Below are positions 1 through 9,134 of a stretch of 64,000 nt of DNA, piece after piece. The stretch is taken from assembly GCF_014841135.1 (NCBI RefSeq), contig NZ_JACYTN010000002.1, positions 62,001 to 126,000 of the forward strand, given 5' to 3'. Source of the stretch: Paenibacillus arenosi (GTDB lineage Bacteria > Bacillota > Bacilli > Paenibacillales > Paenibacillaceae). Under the pieces are notes generated by a model that was given only the letters and a program-made list of their open reading frames with translations, was not told the origin of the DNA and did no database searches. The translations under genes and the position numbers were made by a program. How positions within the stretch are numbered: position 1 is the first letter of the stretch; each line of letters starts with the position of its first letter.

Positions 1-1621
1 CAGTGACGTATAAGTTATCCGCTAGTTCTTGTGACAGCAAAAGCCCTTTTTTCCTCGCTAAAGGCATAACGACTTGAATTGTCAGCTCAACCGCTAATTG
101 TAAATTAACGGTTACTGGAACTAAAACGATCTCTTGATGCTTGAGCTTCGAGAAGTCTAATATATCATCCACTAAATGAGCTAACCGCTGTCCACTTATT
201 TTGATAAGCTGAAGTAGCTCTGTTACGGGTGAAGTGAGCTTTCCCGAGCTGCCGTCTATAAGCGCATCAGCCAATCCAATAATGCCATGGAGAGGTGTAC
301 GCAGCTCATGTGAAGTTTTTGCTAAAAAGTCATCCTTTAGCTTATCCAGCGTCAATAGCCGATCTGAAAGTCGTTCTACTTGTATATAGGCTCGTGTGAA
401 CTTCATCGACAGGAGCAAAGCTTGCAAAAACACAAAACCCAACACACCCAGTTGCAATAATGCTGGTGTTTCTATAATTCCCTTGCGATTCAATGTATCA
501 TTTAGAGCTGTCACAAATAACAGACTGAATCCTAGAAAGAGTAGAATAGCCCCTTCTTGCCGTTGACGGATGGCCTGTATAGCTGCATACACAGCATATA
601 AGACTAAGCCTACGGAATACACTTCAAAGAAGACTAGAGAGTAATCGTACACCTTTACATCTGATACAATGACGAGCACAGTTAAGACAAGCGTTAGCCC
701 TTGTGTGGTCCGCCACACGATACGCGACAAATATTGAGGGAATAAATGATAGATAAATGAAATTAAGAAAAATTCACCTACGTATACCGTCAAATACGAT
801 GCTTTCGCAAACCATTCCCACGATATCATAGGGAAAACTTCTAATATATATCTGGATCCTACAAGCATCGTTCTCACGGCAATACATAAACAAAACAATC
901 CGAAATATAGCGAAATAACATCATTACGTCGTAAACCGTACAAGAAAAGGTGGTATACTGCCATAACCATTAGCGAACCGATTATAAAGCTGTCTTGTAC
1001 AAGCTCACCCGATTTCTCATGGTATAGTTGTTTGGCAGTACCAAGTATTAGTGAGTTGTTGATACCACCCTTGGGATACTCATAATTAGCTACCTGCAGC
1101 AAAATGGTTAGCTTTCCATCTGAACCAGACGCAATAGGCACAACTGTAGAAGTGCCGAATTGTGCCGTTGTTTCTTCAGGAGTTGCTCCTGGTAAACCTA
1201 CTGAGATGACAAGACGATCATTTACCCATAACGCGTACGAAGAATATACGTTGCGCAGTTTGAGCCCTAGCTGCTCTCCTGATTGCAGACCACTAACGGT
1301 TAACCGATACGTGGCATATCCATCTGAAGGAAGTGGCAATCCATTCACTTTGTAGTTTGACCAATAGTCAGGTACGTTGACATAAGTACTCGCCATTGAT
1401 CCAGATTGGAGAGGAAAGTCAGTAGGCGTAAGCAGTTGCTGCCAATAAAAAGCCCACTCGCCGTCCAGCTTGATCGTCCCGTCCCGTTCAAAGTCCCATT
1501 CATCTAACTTAATCTCACCGTTTGCAGGTGAAATGGCGTTGTTGGCATCGACGTTAGCAGGATGTACTGTAATACATAGAAGTAAGTATAAGAAAAGACG
1601 AATGAGACTCTGCCATCTCAT
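1..1621 (-). CDS. 7TMR-DISM sensor histidine kinase (3' part cut by window edge)
   Basis: This frame is open from the ATG at 1621 to the window edge, giving about 540 visible residues. A signal peptide (residues about 1-27) is followed by an extracellular beta-rich domain of the 7TMR-DISMED2 kind (about 35-190) and a run of seven hydrophobic segments (about 200-400). Next comes a HisKA phosphoacceptor helix with the H-box TSHELRTPLHGIIG. The HATPase domain and any receiver domain lie outside the window. In this family the membrane sensor autophosphorylates on the H-box His and passes the phosphate to a response regulator. The gene starts two bases after the stop of the YiiX-like gene, so the two are probably co-transcribed. 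The ligand is unknown; a sugar or envelope signal would suit the neighbouring ABC operon, but that is inference. Confidence 0.9.
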   Translation of the reverse strand, partial: MRWQSLIRLFLYLLLCITVHPANVDANNAISPANGEIKLDEWDFERDGTIKLDGEWAFYWQQLLTPTDFPLQSGSMASTYVNVPDYWSNYKVNGLPLPSDGYATYRLTVSGLQSGEQLGLKLRNVYSSYALWVNDRLVISVGLPGATPEETTAQFGTSTVVPIASGSDGKLTILLQVANYEYPKGGINNSLILGTAKQLYHEKSGELVQDSFIIGSLMVMAVYHLFLYGLRRNDVISLYFGLFCLCIAVRTMLVGSRYILEVFPMISWEWFAKASYLTVYVGEFFLISFIYHLFPQYLSRIVWRTTQGLTLVLTVLVIVSDVKVYDYSLVFFEVYSVGLVLYAVYAAIQAIRQRQEGAILLFLGFSLLFVTALNDTLNRKGIIETPALLQLGVLGFVFLQALLLSMKFTRAYIQVERLSDRLLTLDKLKDDFLAKTSHELRTPLHGIIGLADALIDGSSGKLTSPVTELLQLIKISGQRLAHLVDDILDFSKLKHQEIVLVPVTVNLQLAVELTIQVVMPLARKKGLLLSQELADNLYVT

Positions 1622-1623
1622 CG

Positions 1624-2247
1624 TTAAATGGTATTAACATCAATAAGAATTTCTTCACTGAGGCGAGCACCCTTCAATAATGAAAGCGGGCGTTGTGCTG
1701 AAAAATCTCTAGGTTCGTAGCTATTTGGAGGTTTAGTCGGTGAAAGAAGTCCTAACTGTATGTAAGTTTCTGCTACTAGCTTACTGCAAAAAAAGTCTTT
1801 AAAGGAAGATTTGACGCCTAGCTTCCCCTCTAAAACCTCCCAATACATGCGGATGGTACTAGGGAATGAAGCATTGTGTACTTGGGCAATAAACGCTTCC
1901 AAATGTTCATTCATACTATGCGTCCGTTCGACGTCAAGCAAACGAATGGCAAACATCGAATCGTAGTTCCCCTTCAAATCCGTAGTCAGTCTTTCCCGCA
2001 ATTTTACGAGCTGTGGACCCGACTTCTTAACATGGAAGCATATGTCCTCTAAATTTTCTAAAGAGGTGGATTCCCATAGTAATACTTCGTCATTCGGTCC
2101 ACGAACGACCATCGCGACATGTGACCACAAACAGTGCTCCAGCTTCTCAACACGTAAGCTTTCTCCTGATACACCATGCGCGAAAAAAATGTCTCCCGTT
2201 TGCAGCTTCGGTTCAATTTCCTCATAAGATACAGGTTGTTGAGACAT
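1624..2247 (-). CDS. YiiX-like permuted NlpC/P60 (papain-fold) hydrolase
   Basis: The 207-residue protein has the circularly permuted NlpC/P60 layout, in which the catalytic His precedes the Cys. I see LWSHVAMVV with His43, an acidic residue at Glu59 (LLWES) and FFCSKLVAETY with Cys154. YiiX/YycO-type proteins are thiol hydrolases thought to act on amide or lipid-ester bonds; the substrate here is unknown. There is no signal peptide, so a cytoplasmic location is likely. A G-rich ribosome site lies just before the ATG at 2247. The gene is immediately upstream of the histidine kinase and probably shares its transcript. The fold assignment is fairly secure, the function is not. Confidence 0.8.
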   Translation of the reverse strand: MSQQPVSYEEIEPKLQTGDIFFAHGVSGESLRVEKLEHCLWSHVAMVVRGPNDEVLLWESTSLENLEDICFHVKKSGPQLVKLRERLTTDLKGNYDSMFAIRLLDVERTHSMNEHLEAFIAQVHNASFPSTIRMYWEVLEGKLGVKSSFKDFFCSKLVAETYIQLGLLSPTKPPNSYEPRDFSAQRPLSLLKGARLSEEILIDVNTI

Positions 2248-2445
2248 CGTATTCCCCCCTATTAGGTTGTAAATATCCGTCTAATTTCATGCCACAATAT
2301 CATAGTAATCCTAACCAGAAAATTGTCAACATAAAGATGCTAGAAAGGAGCATCCCTTCATTCCGTAGTGGCAGCTTGACCATAACCATGAGAAATGAAT
2401 GAATACTCCTATATATAAGCCGCTATCTTTGTTTAAAGACTATGT

Positions 2446-3624
2446 TCACTCTAAACGAACCCGATTCAGATCCTGTAATGGCTCACTGCTTTCCAAAATA
2501 ATTCGATCGTCTTCAACGATCTCACTCGTCTGAATCATCGTTTCATGTTCGCTTTTCTCCATATAATCAATCTCTACTTTTCTAGCTACAAATACATTGC
2601 CTAGTGCGCCTCGCTGTTCCTCCACTTTATAAACAAACTTGCCTTTTCGATCTTGATGAACGGCCTTATCCAGGACAAGTATTCCTTGTTTTTTGGACCG
2701 CTTCGCAAGGGTAATGGATACTTGTTCGCCACCTGTAAGCGTTGGATCTATTACCTTTACTTGAATTTTCTTTTGTGAAGCATTGACACCAGCACTCCCA
2801 TCTGACTCCTGATTTACATGTTGTTCCATGCGAGATGCTGCGTGAGTAATATTCATGACCGTCCCATCAATCGTCCTCGCCGTTTGTTCTGACGTACTAG
2901 AAACTTCAACCGCAATTTTACTATTTGTTATAAGCTCCAAGTTAGTCACCAACGATGCGTCAACTACCAGTTCGAATTGATAGCCTAGTCGACTGTCTGT
3001 CATAAGCACATCAGGCTCTCCAGATGATCGCATCCCTTGTACTGCATTCAGCTTTGTAATTAGGCCATCGAAAGGAGCTGTGATCTCTCTCTTTACTGCC
3101 ATCTGTTCTCGCTTTTCCTGTATATTGCGCTCCAGTATTTCCATATTGAGCTTATGGGTTGCGATATCACGCTTGGTTTTACGAATCGTCATCTCATCGT
3201 CTTCTCTTGCAATTTGAATAAAATGATCTTGAATATTTTGCAGTTCGATTTGCTGCTTCTCTAACTCAGCCGTATCATTTCGCAATTCCCGTTCCGTATC
3301 GCTACTATCGTAACTAATAAGCCGTTGTCCCTTTTTTACGCGCTCTCCTTCATTAACATGAATCGTGGATACTTTCCATTCACCTGGACCTACTAACTTG
3401 ACTTCATTAATAGGCTGGAGCACACTGATACCTTCAAACTTATGTTCAACAGCTCCTATTGTAGGCTTTTCTGTTGTCACTTTCGGCAATCTTATCGACT
3501 CTATCGTATTACTAAATAACGTAAAGAATAGCAATATCCCCATTAATAAAAGGAATGCAACTTGAATGTATCGTTTACGTTTGGAATCATTAATATCTTT
3601 CTTTATCTGCACCCCTATGTTCAA
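2446..3624 (-). CDS. HlyD/MFP-family membrane-fusion adaptor protein
   Basis: The 392-residue protein starts at TTG with an AAGGAGG site seven bases upstream. It has one N-terminal membrane segment (about 21-41), a split biotinyl-lipoyl-like domain (first half about 80-105, second half near 185, ITAPFDGLI), a charged coiled-coil hairpin between them (about 110-180), and a beta-barrel C-terminal region. This is the layout of adaptor subunits that link an inner-membrane transporter to later steps of export. Unusually, it is the last gene of an operon with a binding protein and two sugar permeases, and no exporter ATPase or permease is adjacent. It could serve an exporter encoded elsewhere or modulate the ABC importer. 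Family assignment is firm, role is open. Confidence 0.82.
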   Translation of the reverse strand: MNIGVQIKKDINDSKRKRYIQVAFLLLMGILLFFTLFSNTIESIRLPKVTTEKPTIGAVEHKFEGISVLQPINEVKLVGPGEWKVSTIHVNEGERVKKGQRLISYDSSDTERELRNDTAELEKQQIELQNIQDHFIQIAREDDEMTIRKTKRDIATHKLNMEILERNIQEKREQMAVKREITAPFDGLITKLNAVQGMRSSGEPDVLMTDSRLGYQFELVVDASLVTNLELITNSKIAVEVSSTSEQTARTIDGTVMNITHAASRMEQHVNQESDGSAGVNASQKKIQVKVIDPTLTGGEQVSITLAKRSKKQGILVLDKAVHQDRKGKFVYKVEEQRGALGNVFVARKVEIDYMEKSEHETMIQTSEIVEDDRIILESSEPLQDLNRVRLE

Positions 3625-3650
3625 AGCACTTCCTCCTTACCGAATTATAA

Positions 3651-4532
3651 CTACCCCTTAATACCAGATAGTTGAATCCCTTCGATAAAATTCGATTCGG
3701 CATACAGAAACAGCAATACCATTGGAGTCATATATAGGATCGAAGCAGCAAAAGCAACCCCTCGTTCTCCACTATTAATTTCTGATAAATATACCGATAA
3801 GGGCTGTTCAAATGGATCTTCTAGAAAAATAAGCGGCTGCTCTACCATATTCCAATAGTCAACGAACAGGAGTACAACAAGAGCGGCAATACCGGGTTTC
3901 ACCATAGGAAAAATAATCGTCCAAAAAATTCGAACATGCCCAGCACCGTCCATTTTAGCTGCCTCTATGTAGGTATAAGGGATTTGCTGCATAAACTGCC
4001 TCAGCATAAATACACCAAAAGCCGCAAAAATACCCGGTAATATGATCGCACTCGAACTATTTAACATCCCAAGCCTATCCGCCATAATATAATTCGGCAC
4101 GAGTGTAACTTGGAATGGCATAAGCATCGTCAACACATAGAGGATAAACAACATCTCTCGCCCATAAAATCTCAACTTGGAGAACGCATATGCTGCTAAT
4201 GCTGCTACAATCGATTGTCCGACAATAATCGGAACGATTAGAAATACAGAATTCCAGAATAGCTTTAGAAAAAATGGACTATCGACCAACACTTTTCCGT
4301 ACTGCTCCCACGATACTTTATCAGGTAACAACTTGAGATTCACGAACGGGTTCTCATCTCCTAATCGTACTTCCTTCATGATTCCTATTAATCCATAATT
4401 AATCTCAATTTCAAGCTTTGTCATTATGGAATTTGTGAATGTAATCACAATAGGGAACAACAAGATAACTGCTATGACGGTCATTACAAACGTTAATACC
4501 ACACGCTGCAGTATATTTCTACTTTGCTTCAA
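3651..4532 (-). CDS. Carbohydrate-type ABC transporter permease (MalG-like)
   Basis: The 293-residue protein has six predicted membrane segments and the permease EAA loop (YIEAAKMDGAGHVRIFWTIIFP), which docks the ATPase. It matches the CUT1 MalG/UgpE class. The start is TTG at 4532, with GGGAGGG eight bases upstream. The permease before it ends about 20 bases upstream, and the HlyD-like gene follows 26 bases downstream. With the binding protein at 5438-6763 it forms an importer for an unknown sugar or oligosaccharide. No ATPase is encoded here, which is usual for CUT1 systems in Bacillota that share an MsmX-type ATPase. A long periplasmic insert after the first membrane segment (about residues 30-80) is a little unusual. 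Confidence 0.9.
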   Translation of the reverse strand: MKQSRNILQRVVLTFVMTVIAVILLFPIVITFTNSIMTKLEIEINYGLIGIMKEVRLGDENPFVNLKLLPDKVSWEQYGKVLVDSPFFLKLFWNSVFLIVPIIVGQSIVAALAAYAFSKLRFYGREMLFILYVLTMLMPFQVTLVPNYIMADRLGMLNSSSAIILPGIFAAFGVFMLRQFMQQIPYTYIEAAKMDGAGHVRIFWTIIFPMVKPGIAALVVLLFVDYWNMVEQPLIFLEDPFEQPLSVYLSEINSGERGVAFAASILYMTPMVLLFLYAESNFIEGIQLSGIKG

Positions 4533-4551
4533 CTCTATTTCCCTCCCGCCC

Positions 4552-5430
4552 TTATTCCATTGACTTCTGGAAACGGCGTTCTAACGCAAATAATCCTAGT
4601 ACAAGGATAAGAATACAACCAACCATTATCACGGCCGCTGCCATTAGCTTCTGAATATCGAGCGACATAAACATATTGTTCATAAAATGCTGCAGCATAT
4701 AAATGCTATCATGCGGATAATCCCCTGCAATCAGGTACGTTTCGCGAAACACTTTGAACGAATTAATGATTGACATTAACACAATGAATGTGGTCATCGG
4801 AGTCAAATATACGAACGTTATGCTGCGAAATTGACGCAGCCGCCCTGCCCCTTCTACTTGTGCAGTCTCGTAATAGTCTTTTGGAATTTGCTGCAGACCA
4901 GCTAAGAACAAAATGATGTTATAACCAATGTTCTTCCATAAATAAACGATAATAACGACATTGCGAGCTGCGTCAGTCTTCATCCAATCTACTCGATCCA
5001 CACCAAAGTGATCCAACCAAGCATTCAGAGAACCATTCCAGTCAAATAGCATTTGCCAGATGAGAATAATGGAAGCGACAGGGATCACTAACGGCAGCAC
5101 ATAGGCGGTTCTTAGCCAGTTGCGAAAATATAGCTGCTGATTGAGCAACAAAGCGAGCCCTAACGACAGCACGAGCATAAGCGGAACGCTAATAGCCGTG
5201 AAATAAAAAGTATTGGAAGCTGCTTTACGGAAGGAGCCGCTGTCAAGCAGCTCCCTGTAATTATACAGCCCAACGAATTGCCCACTGACTGGATTGTCTA
5301 TAAAAGAATAGTAAACACCCATTAGAAATGGAGCTAGATAAAAAAGTGTAAATCCAATTACACTTGGAGCTAGAAACAAAAGCGCCGCAACGGCGTCCCT
5401 ACGAGCCCATTTTCTCAACATTATCTTCAT
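4552..5430 (-). CDS. Carbohydrate-type ABC transporter permease (MalF/UgpA-like)
   Basis: The 292-residue protein has six membrane segments and an EAA loop reading YYETAQVEGAGRLRQFRSITF, typical of CUT1 MalF/UgpA permeases. The ATG at 5430 lies seven bases after the binding-protein stop, so translation is probably coupled; the ribosome site is weak. It pairs with the MalG-like permease downstream to form the membrane channel of a sugar-type importer. Substrate cannot be told from the sequence. Confidence 0.92.
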   Translation of the reverse strand: MKIMLRKWARRDAVAALLFLAPSVIGFTLFYLAPFLMGVYYSFIDNPVSGQFVGLYNYRELLDSGSFRKAASNTFYFTAISVPLMLVLSLGLALLLNQQLYFRNWLRTAYVLPLVIPVASIILIWQMLFDWNGSLNAWLDHFGVDRVDWMKTDAARNVVIIVYLWKNIGYNIILFLAGLQQIPKDYYETAQVEGAGRLRQFRSITFVYLTPMTTFIVLMSIINSFKVFRETYLIAGDYPHDSIYMLQHFMNNMFMSLDIQKLMAAAVIMVGCILILVLGLFALERRFQKSME

Positions 5431-5437
5431 GATTGCA

Positions 5438-6763
5438 TTACTCGTTCAAAAACGTCGTCACTCGATTTTGAATAAGTTTTGCTACTTCCTCGGCAGATTT
5501 TTGCCCGGCAAAAAAGGCTTGTGTTTCGTCATACACAATGTTCGTTACCTTCGCATCCCATGACGAATGGTTATTCGCTTCTTTAGTGAACTGCTTAAAC
5601 TGAGCAAAAGCTTCGTCTGATGCTTGAATGGCCTTCCCATCTGGAAGCTTAAACGTTCCATTTTTCATCTGCTTCTGGATTTCGTTTAATTTCTTCTCAT
5701 TGAGTGACGTAAGCAGTGAAAACCCTTTTCTTTCCTGTAACGTTTGCACTTCTTCCGACAGTAAGAAGGCAATAAACGTCCATGCCTCTTCTTTAACGTT
5801 ACTACTGGACTTAATTCCGAGCATATCCGACGTGAAAATTCTGGGTCCACCCGATTGACCTTCAGCATGAGGCTTATGCAGCAGCTTTGGATTGTTAAAC
5901 AACATATAAGGAGTGATAAATTCCTCCGGTGATACGACCCTCATGGAATAAAACAACTGCTTCCCAGGCTCCGCCGCTTCCGAAGTCATTATGCCATCAT
6001 CGTACATCCTTTTAACTTGCTGCAGCATATCTACAAACAAGGCAGAATCAAAATTGGCTTTCTTATTCGTACGATCTACAAGCTCGTTGTAGCTGTCCAC
6101 TACGAGTTCTTCTAAGATTAGTTCTTGTGGTTCACCCGCTATAGCATAACGCTTATCACCTTGGCCAGCTTGCTCAATCAGGTGCTTTGAAATGTCACCA
6201 TATTGCTGCCAGGTCCAGCTCTTATCATCAACACTTACATTTTTCAAAGCGTCACCGTCACCTACGAATGTCCTCAGCGAGAACGAGTAAGGCATGGTAT
6301 ACAAGCTGCCATTGATTTTGACACTATCCAGCACATTCATCTGAAGGTCACTTTTGTTTAACGATTTGTCCTTCTCCATCAAGTCGCTCATATTTACAAG
6401 CAGCTTTTTGTTCACGTACTCGTCTACAGGCAAACTACTCATTTCTATGACATCTGCACCTTTTCCAGCTAGAATCTCGGTATTCATGGTTTTTATGTAC
6501 TGAAAATGCCACCCTGGCTTCGGCTTACTGCCTTCTTGCTTATAAGCTTGAATTTCCAAGTCAATGTCAGGATACTTTGCTTCAAATTTCTTTTCGACCA
6601 CTTGATAAAACGAATTCGATTCTTTAATAGAAAAAGTAACAGTCGTCTTCCCCGTACCCGATGTAGGCTTTGGCGTAGGCTTAAAATCTCCATCGAGACG
6701 GCAAGCGGTCGTTAGCGCAAGCAGTACACAGCTCGCTATAATAGCTAATTGCTTCTTTTTCAT
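5438..6763 (-). CDS. Extracellular solute-binding lipoprotein (sugar ABC importer)
   Basis: I place the start at the ATG encoding MKKKQLAIIASC, with AGGAG about ten bases upstream; a longer frame runs to 6802. The product is about 441 residues. It has a lipoprotein signal with the lipobox-like LTTAC, then a family 1 binding-protein fold (FSIKESNSFYQVVEKKFEAKYPDI near the N-terminus). It would be anchored outside the membrane and deliver substrate to the two permeases encoded next. The substrate is unknown. The untranslated leader (6806-6885) contains a 13-base inverted repeat. The binding-protein gene is first in the operon, as usual. Confidence 0.88.
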   Translation of the reverse strand: MKKKQLAIIASCVLLALTTACRLDGDFKPTPKPTSGTGKTTVTFSIKESNSFYQVVEKKFEAKYPDIDLEIQAYKQEGSKPKPGWHFQYIKTMNTEILAGKGADVIEMSSLPVDEYVNKKLLVNMSDLMEKDKSLNKSDLQMNVLDSVKINGSLYTMPYSFSLRTFVGDGDALKNVSVDDKSWTWQQYGDISKHLIEQAGQGDKRYAIAGEPQELILEELVVDSYNELVDRTNKKANFDSALFVDMLQQVKRMYDDGIMTSEAAEPGKQLFYSMRVVSPEEFITPYMLFNNPKLLHKPHAEGQSGGPRIFTSDMLGIKSSSNVKEEAWTFIAFLLSEEVQTLQERKGFSLLTSLNEKKLNEIQKQMKNGTFKLPDGKAIQASDEAFAQFKQFTKEANNHSSWDAKVTNIVYDETQAFFAGQKSAEEVAKLIQNRVTTFLNE

Positions 6764-6805
6764 TTCATGGACACTCCTCGTTTTCATTTTTGACAGCAAC
6801 AAAAA

Positions 6806-6885
6806 TACCCTACTTCTTCATGTCAGTATCCTCATGCCTTTCATATAGAAAGGATAAAGAAAACTTTTTAAAAAGAAGTAGGGTA
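6806..6885. repeat. 13-bp inverted repeat in the leader of the sugar-ABC operon
   Basis: The arms taccctacttctt (6806-6818) and aagaagtagggta (6873-6885) are perfect complements separated by 54 bases. They lie upstream of the binding-protein start in the probable 5' leader. They could form a long hairpin in RNA or two operator half-sites. No run of T follows, so a simple terminator is less likely. Confidence 0.55.
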
Positions 6886-6993
6886 AAAATAAAGTTTTTC
6901 TTAAAAGTCTGTTGATAAGATCTCGGCTGCACTAACGATTAGTCGAAGCATACAACTTCAGCTTCGCTTGTAATGGCCAAACCTATTCATTGG

Positions 6994-7320
6994 TTACACT
7001 ACAGGACTGAGTGTTACTTTAAAATTTTTACGTTCACTCAAGGATGTATGTACATTGCAAATATAAAAGGTGTTGGAGCCGTAATATTCTAATCGGGATC
7101 CATTTTTAACCTCATTATATTTAGCAATATCGTTACCATTTTCAATGTCAATTGACATGCTAAATGTAATATCGTTATTTATTTTCCCATCAACCGTCAC
7201 TTCAACATCCATAGCTTTGCAGGATCCAAACCATACGGTTGAAAAATTACCGCTTGCACGGCTTCGTTGATTTTCTAAGTCAGAAAAATTCGATACGACA
7301 ACAGCAATAGGTCTGCTCAT
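6994..7320 (-). CDS. Small protein of unknown function, paralogue B
   Basis: The 108-residue protein has a GGGAGGA ribosome site before the ATG. It is clearly paralogous to the gene just upstream (7368-7688). Both begin RPI...VVS or IIVS, then share SGNFST-WFG, VEVTVDG, ITFS, LEY-SN-YIC and KNF-VT. The pattern of alternating hydrophobic residues suggests a beta-sandwich. There is no signal peptide or membrane segment. I do not recognise the family. The pair stands alone between the ABC operon and the two-component system, about 47 bases apart, so they are probably co-transcribed. Confidence 0.7.
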   Translation of the reverse strand: MSRPIAVVVSNFSDLENQRSRASGNFSTVWFGSCKAMDVEVTVDGKINNDITFSMSIDIENGNDIAKYNEVKNGSRLEYYGSNTFYICNVHTSLSERKNFKVTLSPVV

Positions 7321-7367
7321 TATTTGTCCTCCCGAAGTGTTTTATAAAGAGTTAATGTTTAAATCCA

Positions 7368-7688
7368 CTAATTCACATACGGTTTAATTGTAACTGTAAA
7401 ATTTTTATTCGTTGGACATTTGGTTTCACAGATATACAGAGAATTACTTTCGATATACTCTAGTTCTGTATTGTTATGTACGTTACGAGCTTTAACAGGA
7501 TCGTTGCCGCTTCGGTCTTCAGCAATACTAAATGTAATCGTTTCATCAACTTGGCCATCAACAGTTACTTCAACAAGCATACGCTGTGCGCCTCCAAACC
7601 ATTTAGTCGAAAAGTTACCGCTTGAGCGACTGCCTTGGCCTGCTAATGGTCTTGGTTCGGATACAATAATTCCAATAGGTCTCTCCAT
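7368..7688 (-). CDS. Small protein of unknown function, paralogue A
   Basis: The 106-residue protein starts at the ATG at 7688, with AAAGGAGG eight bases upstream (a TTG directly before it is less likely). It shares most of its motif skeleton with the next gene: RPI, Q-SR-SGNFST-WFG, M-VEVTVDG, TITFS, LEY--SN-LYIC and KNF-VTI-P. It contains two Cys (YICETKC), the first conserved in the paralogue. The protein is probably a compact beta fold. Function and family are unrecognised. This gene is first of the pair. Confidence 0.7.
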   Translation of the reverse strand: MERPIGIIVSEPRPLAGQGSRSSGNFSTKWFGGAQRMLVEVTVDGQVDETITFSIAEDRSGNDPVKARNVHNNTELEYIESNSLYICETKCPTNKNFTVTIKPYVN

Positions 7689-7885
7689 CAACTCTTCCTC
7701 CTTTAAGCAATGAACAATATTGTGAAACTACTTTATACATGTATTTATAGCAGCCCATTTTTATAACCTGAATTTCTTCAGTATGAACCACTCTCACTAT
7801 CGCTGTTGTTAGAGTGTACGTTCAGCACCTCACTGAACAACTCTCGGCAGCAATATCTTGGTTTTACATTGAAATTAATTAAAAA

Positions 7886-7949
7886 ACATCCTTTCTATTG
7901 TTGAATATGTCGATTGTCAGTCGAGCACTTCAATTTATAGAAAGGATGT
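7886..7949. repeat. Long imperfect hairpin downstream of the histidine kinase
   Basis: Perfect 13-base outer arms acatcctttctat (7886-7898) and atagaaaggatgt (7937-7949) enclose a second, imperfect pairing (ttgaa with ttcaa, tcga with tcga). This gives a stem-loop of about 64 bases. It lies in the 309-base gap between the two-component genes and the small paralogues. There is no clear T-run on either side, so it may be an RNA structure or a small mobile repeat and not an ordinary terminator. The rest of the gap (7689-7885) shows nothing I can name. Confidence 0.6.
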
Positions 7950-7997
7950 GAGCAAATCCAGGATAATTTATCATTTTTTCTGTTTCTACTTTAAGGA

Positions 7998-9134
7998 TTA
8001 CGTATTTGCTGAAAATGAAGAAGTTTCAGTTGTTTCCTTACGTCGCGGCAACCTTACTTCAAACTTTGTACGAACCACATTACTCTCAACCGTTATGGAG
8101 CCTTGATGCTGCTCTACAATATTTTTCGCAATAAACAACCCTAGGCCCGTGCTGCCCTCCTGATGCGTCCGTGCTTTGTCCCCTATGTAGAACATGTCGA
8201 ACAGATGCGGCAAATCTTCTGGATCAATTTGAGTGCCATAGTTCACAACTTGTACGACGATATCTCTATCATCCATATATCCGTTAATATCTACAAACTG
8301 CCCGTCACTTCCATAGCGAATGGCATTGGTCATCAAATTTTCAAATACGCGCGCAAGCAGTTCTCCATCTCCTTGAATCATCAAATCTGACGTCACCCGA
8401 ACTCTCGAAACTAGGTGATTGCTCTCAAACATCGGATACAGCTCTTCACTTAATTGATGCAACAGCTCACTCAAATCAATCGATTGTTGCTCCATCGAAG
8501 CCATACCGTAATTCATTTTCGTAATACCAAACAGCTCGTCAATTAGCTTCTCTAGTCGTTTCGACTTCGTATATGCGATCGTCGTATAATGCTTCCTCTG
8601 TTCGGGAGTAAGCTGCTCGTCCTTCAAGATGAAATCCAAATAGCCTAATACCGAAGTAAGTGGCGTACGCAAATCATGCGCCAAATTCAAAACCAACTGC
8701 TCTTTGCTGCTCTCTGCAAAGTCTCCTCGCTTCACGGCCTCCTGCAATTTAACACTTGCAATATTTATGTCTGCCGCAATGGCGCCGAACTCATCCTTAG
8801 CTGCAAGTTTGACTTGATGATTAAAGTCACCGTTCGCAAGATGATGGATACCATCCGATATTTGAGTAAAGTAATTCGCATATCGCTTCGTAAGAAGAAA
8901 GAAGAAGAAAATTGATAAAGGAATAAAGAAAAGCAAGAAAAAGTTAATATCTCCAATTTTTTTAATAAAGAAGCGCACGTCCGCAAGCGGGCTTTCCATT
9001 TTTACAGTCAGATGATAGTAAGTCTGGAACACTTTATAGGTGGCAAATGTAATGATACTGGAATACAGCATGCTCAAGCCCAACATCATAATCATTTTCG
9101 CACGGAAGCTTTGAATCATCTTCATCTTAGCCAT
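7998..9134 (-). CDS. VanS-like sensor histidine kinase
   Basis: The 378-residue protein has two membrane segments (about 14-36 and 64-83) with a short extracellular loop, then a HAMP linker (about 84-135). The HisKA H-box is LAHDLRTPLTS with His153, followed by the HATPase N, G1 and G2 boxes (NLMTNAIRYG, STGLGLFIAK). The H-box region closely resembles VanS-type kinases. The start ATG overlaps the response-regulator stop by eight bases, so the pair is co-translated. No vancomycin-resistance genes are nearby, so the target is more likely a cell-envelope function elsewhere. The short loop suggests sensing within or near the membrane. Confidence 0.92.
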   Translation of the reverse strand: MAKMKMIQSFRAKMIMMLGLSMLYSSIITFATYKVFQTYYHLTVKMESPLADVRFFIKKIGDINFFLLFFIPLSIFFFFLLTKRYANYFTQISDGIHHLANGDFNHQVKLAAKDEFGAIAADINIASVKLQEAVKRGDFAESSKEQLVLNLAHDLRTPLTSVLGYLDFILKDEQLTPEQRKHYTTIAYTKSKRLEKLIDELFGITKMNYGMASMEQQSIDLSELLHQLSEELYPMFESNHLVSRVRVTSDLMIQGDGELLARVFENLMTNAIRYGSDGQFVDINGYMDDRDIVVQVVNYGTQIDPEDLPHLFDMFYIGDKARTHQEGSTGLGLFIAKNIVEQHQGSITVESNVVRTKFEVRLPRRKETTETSSFSANT

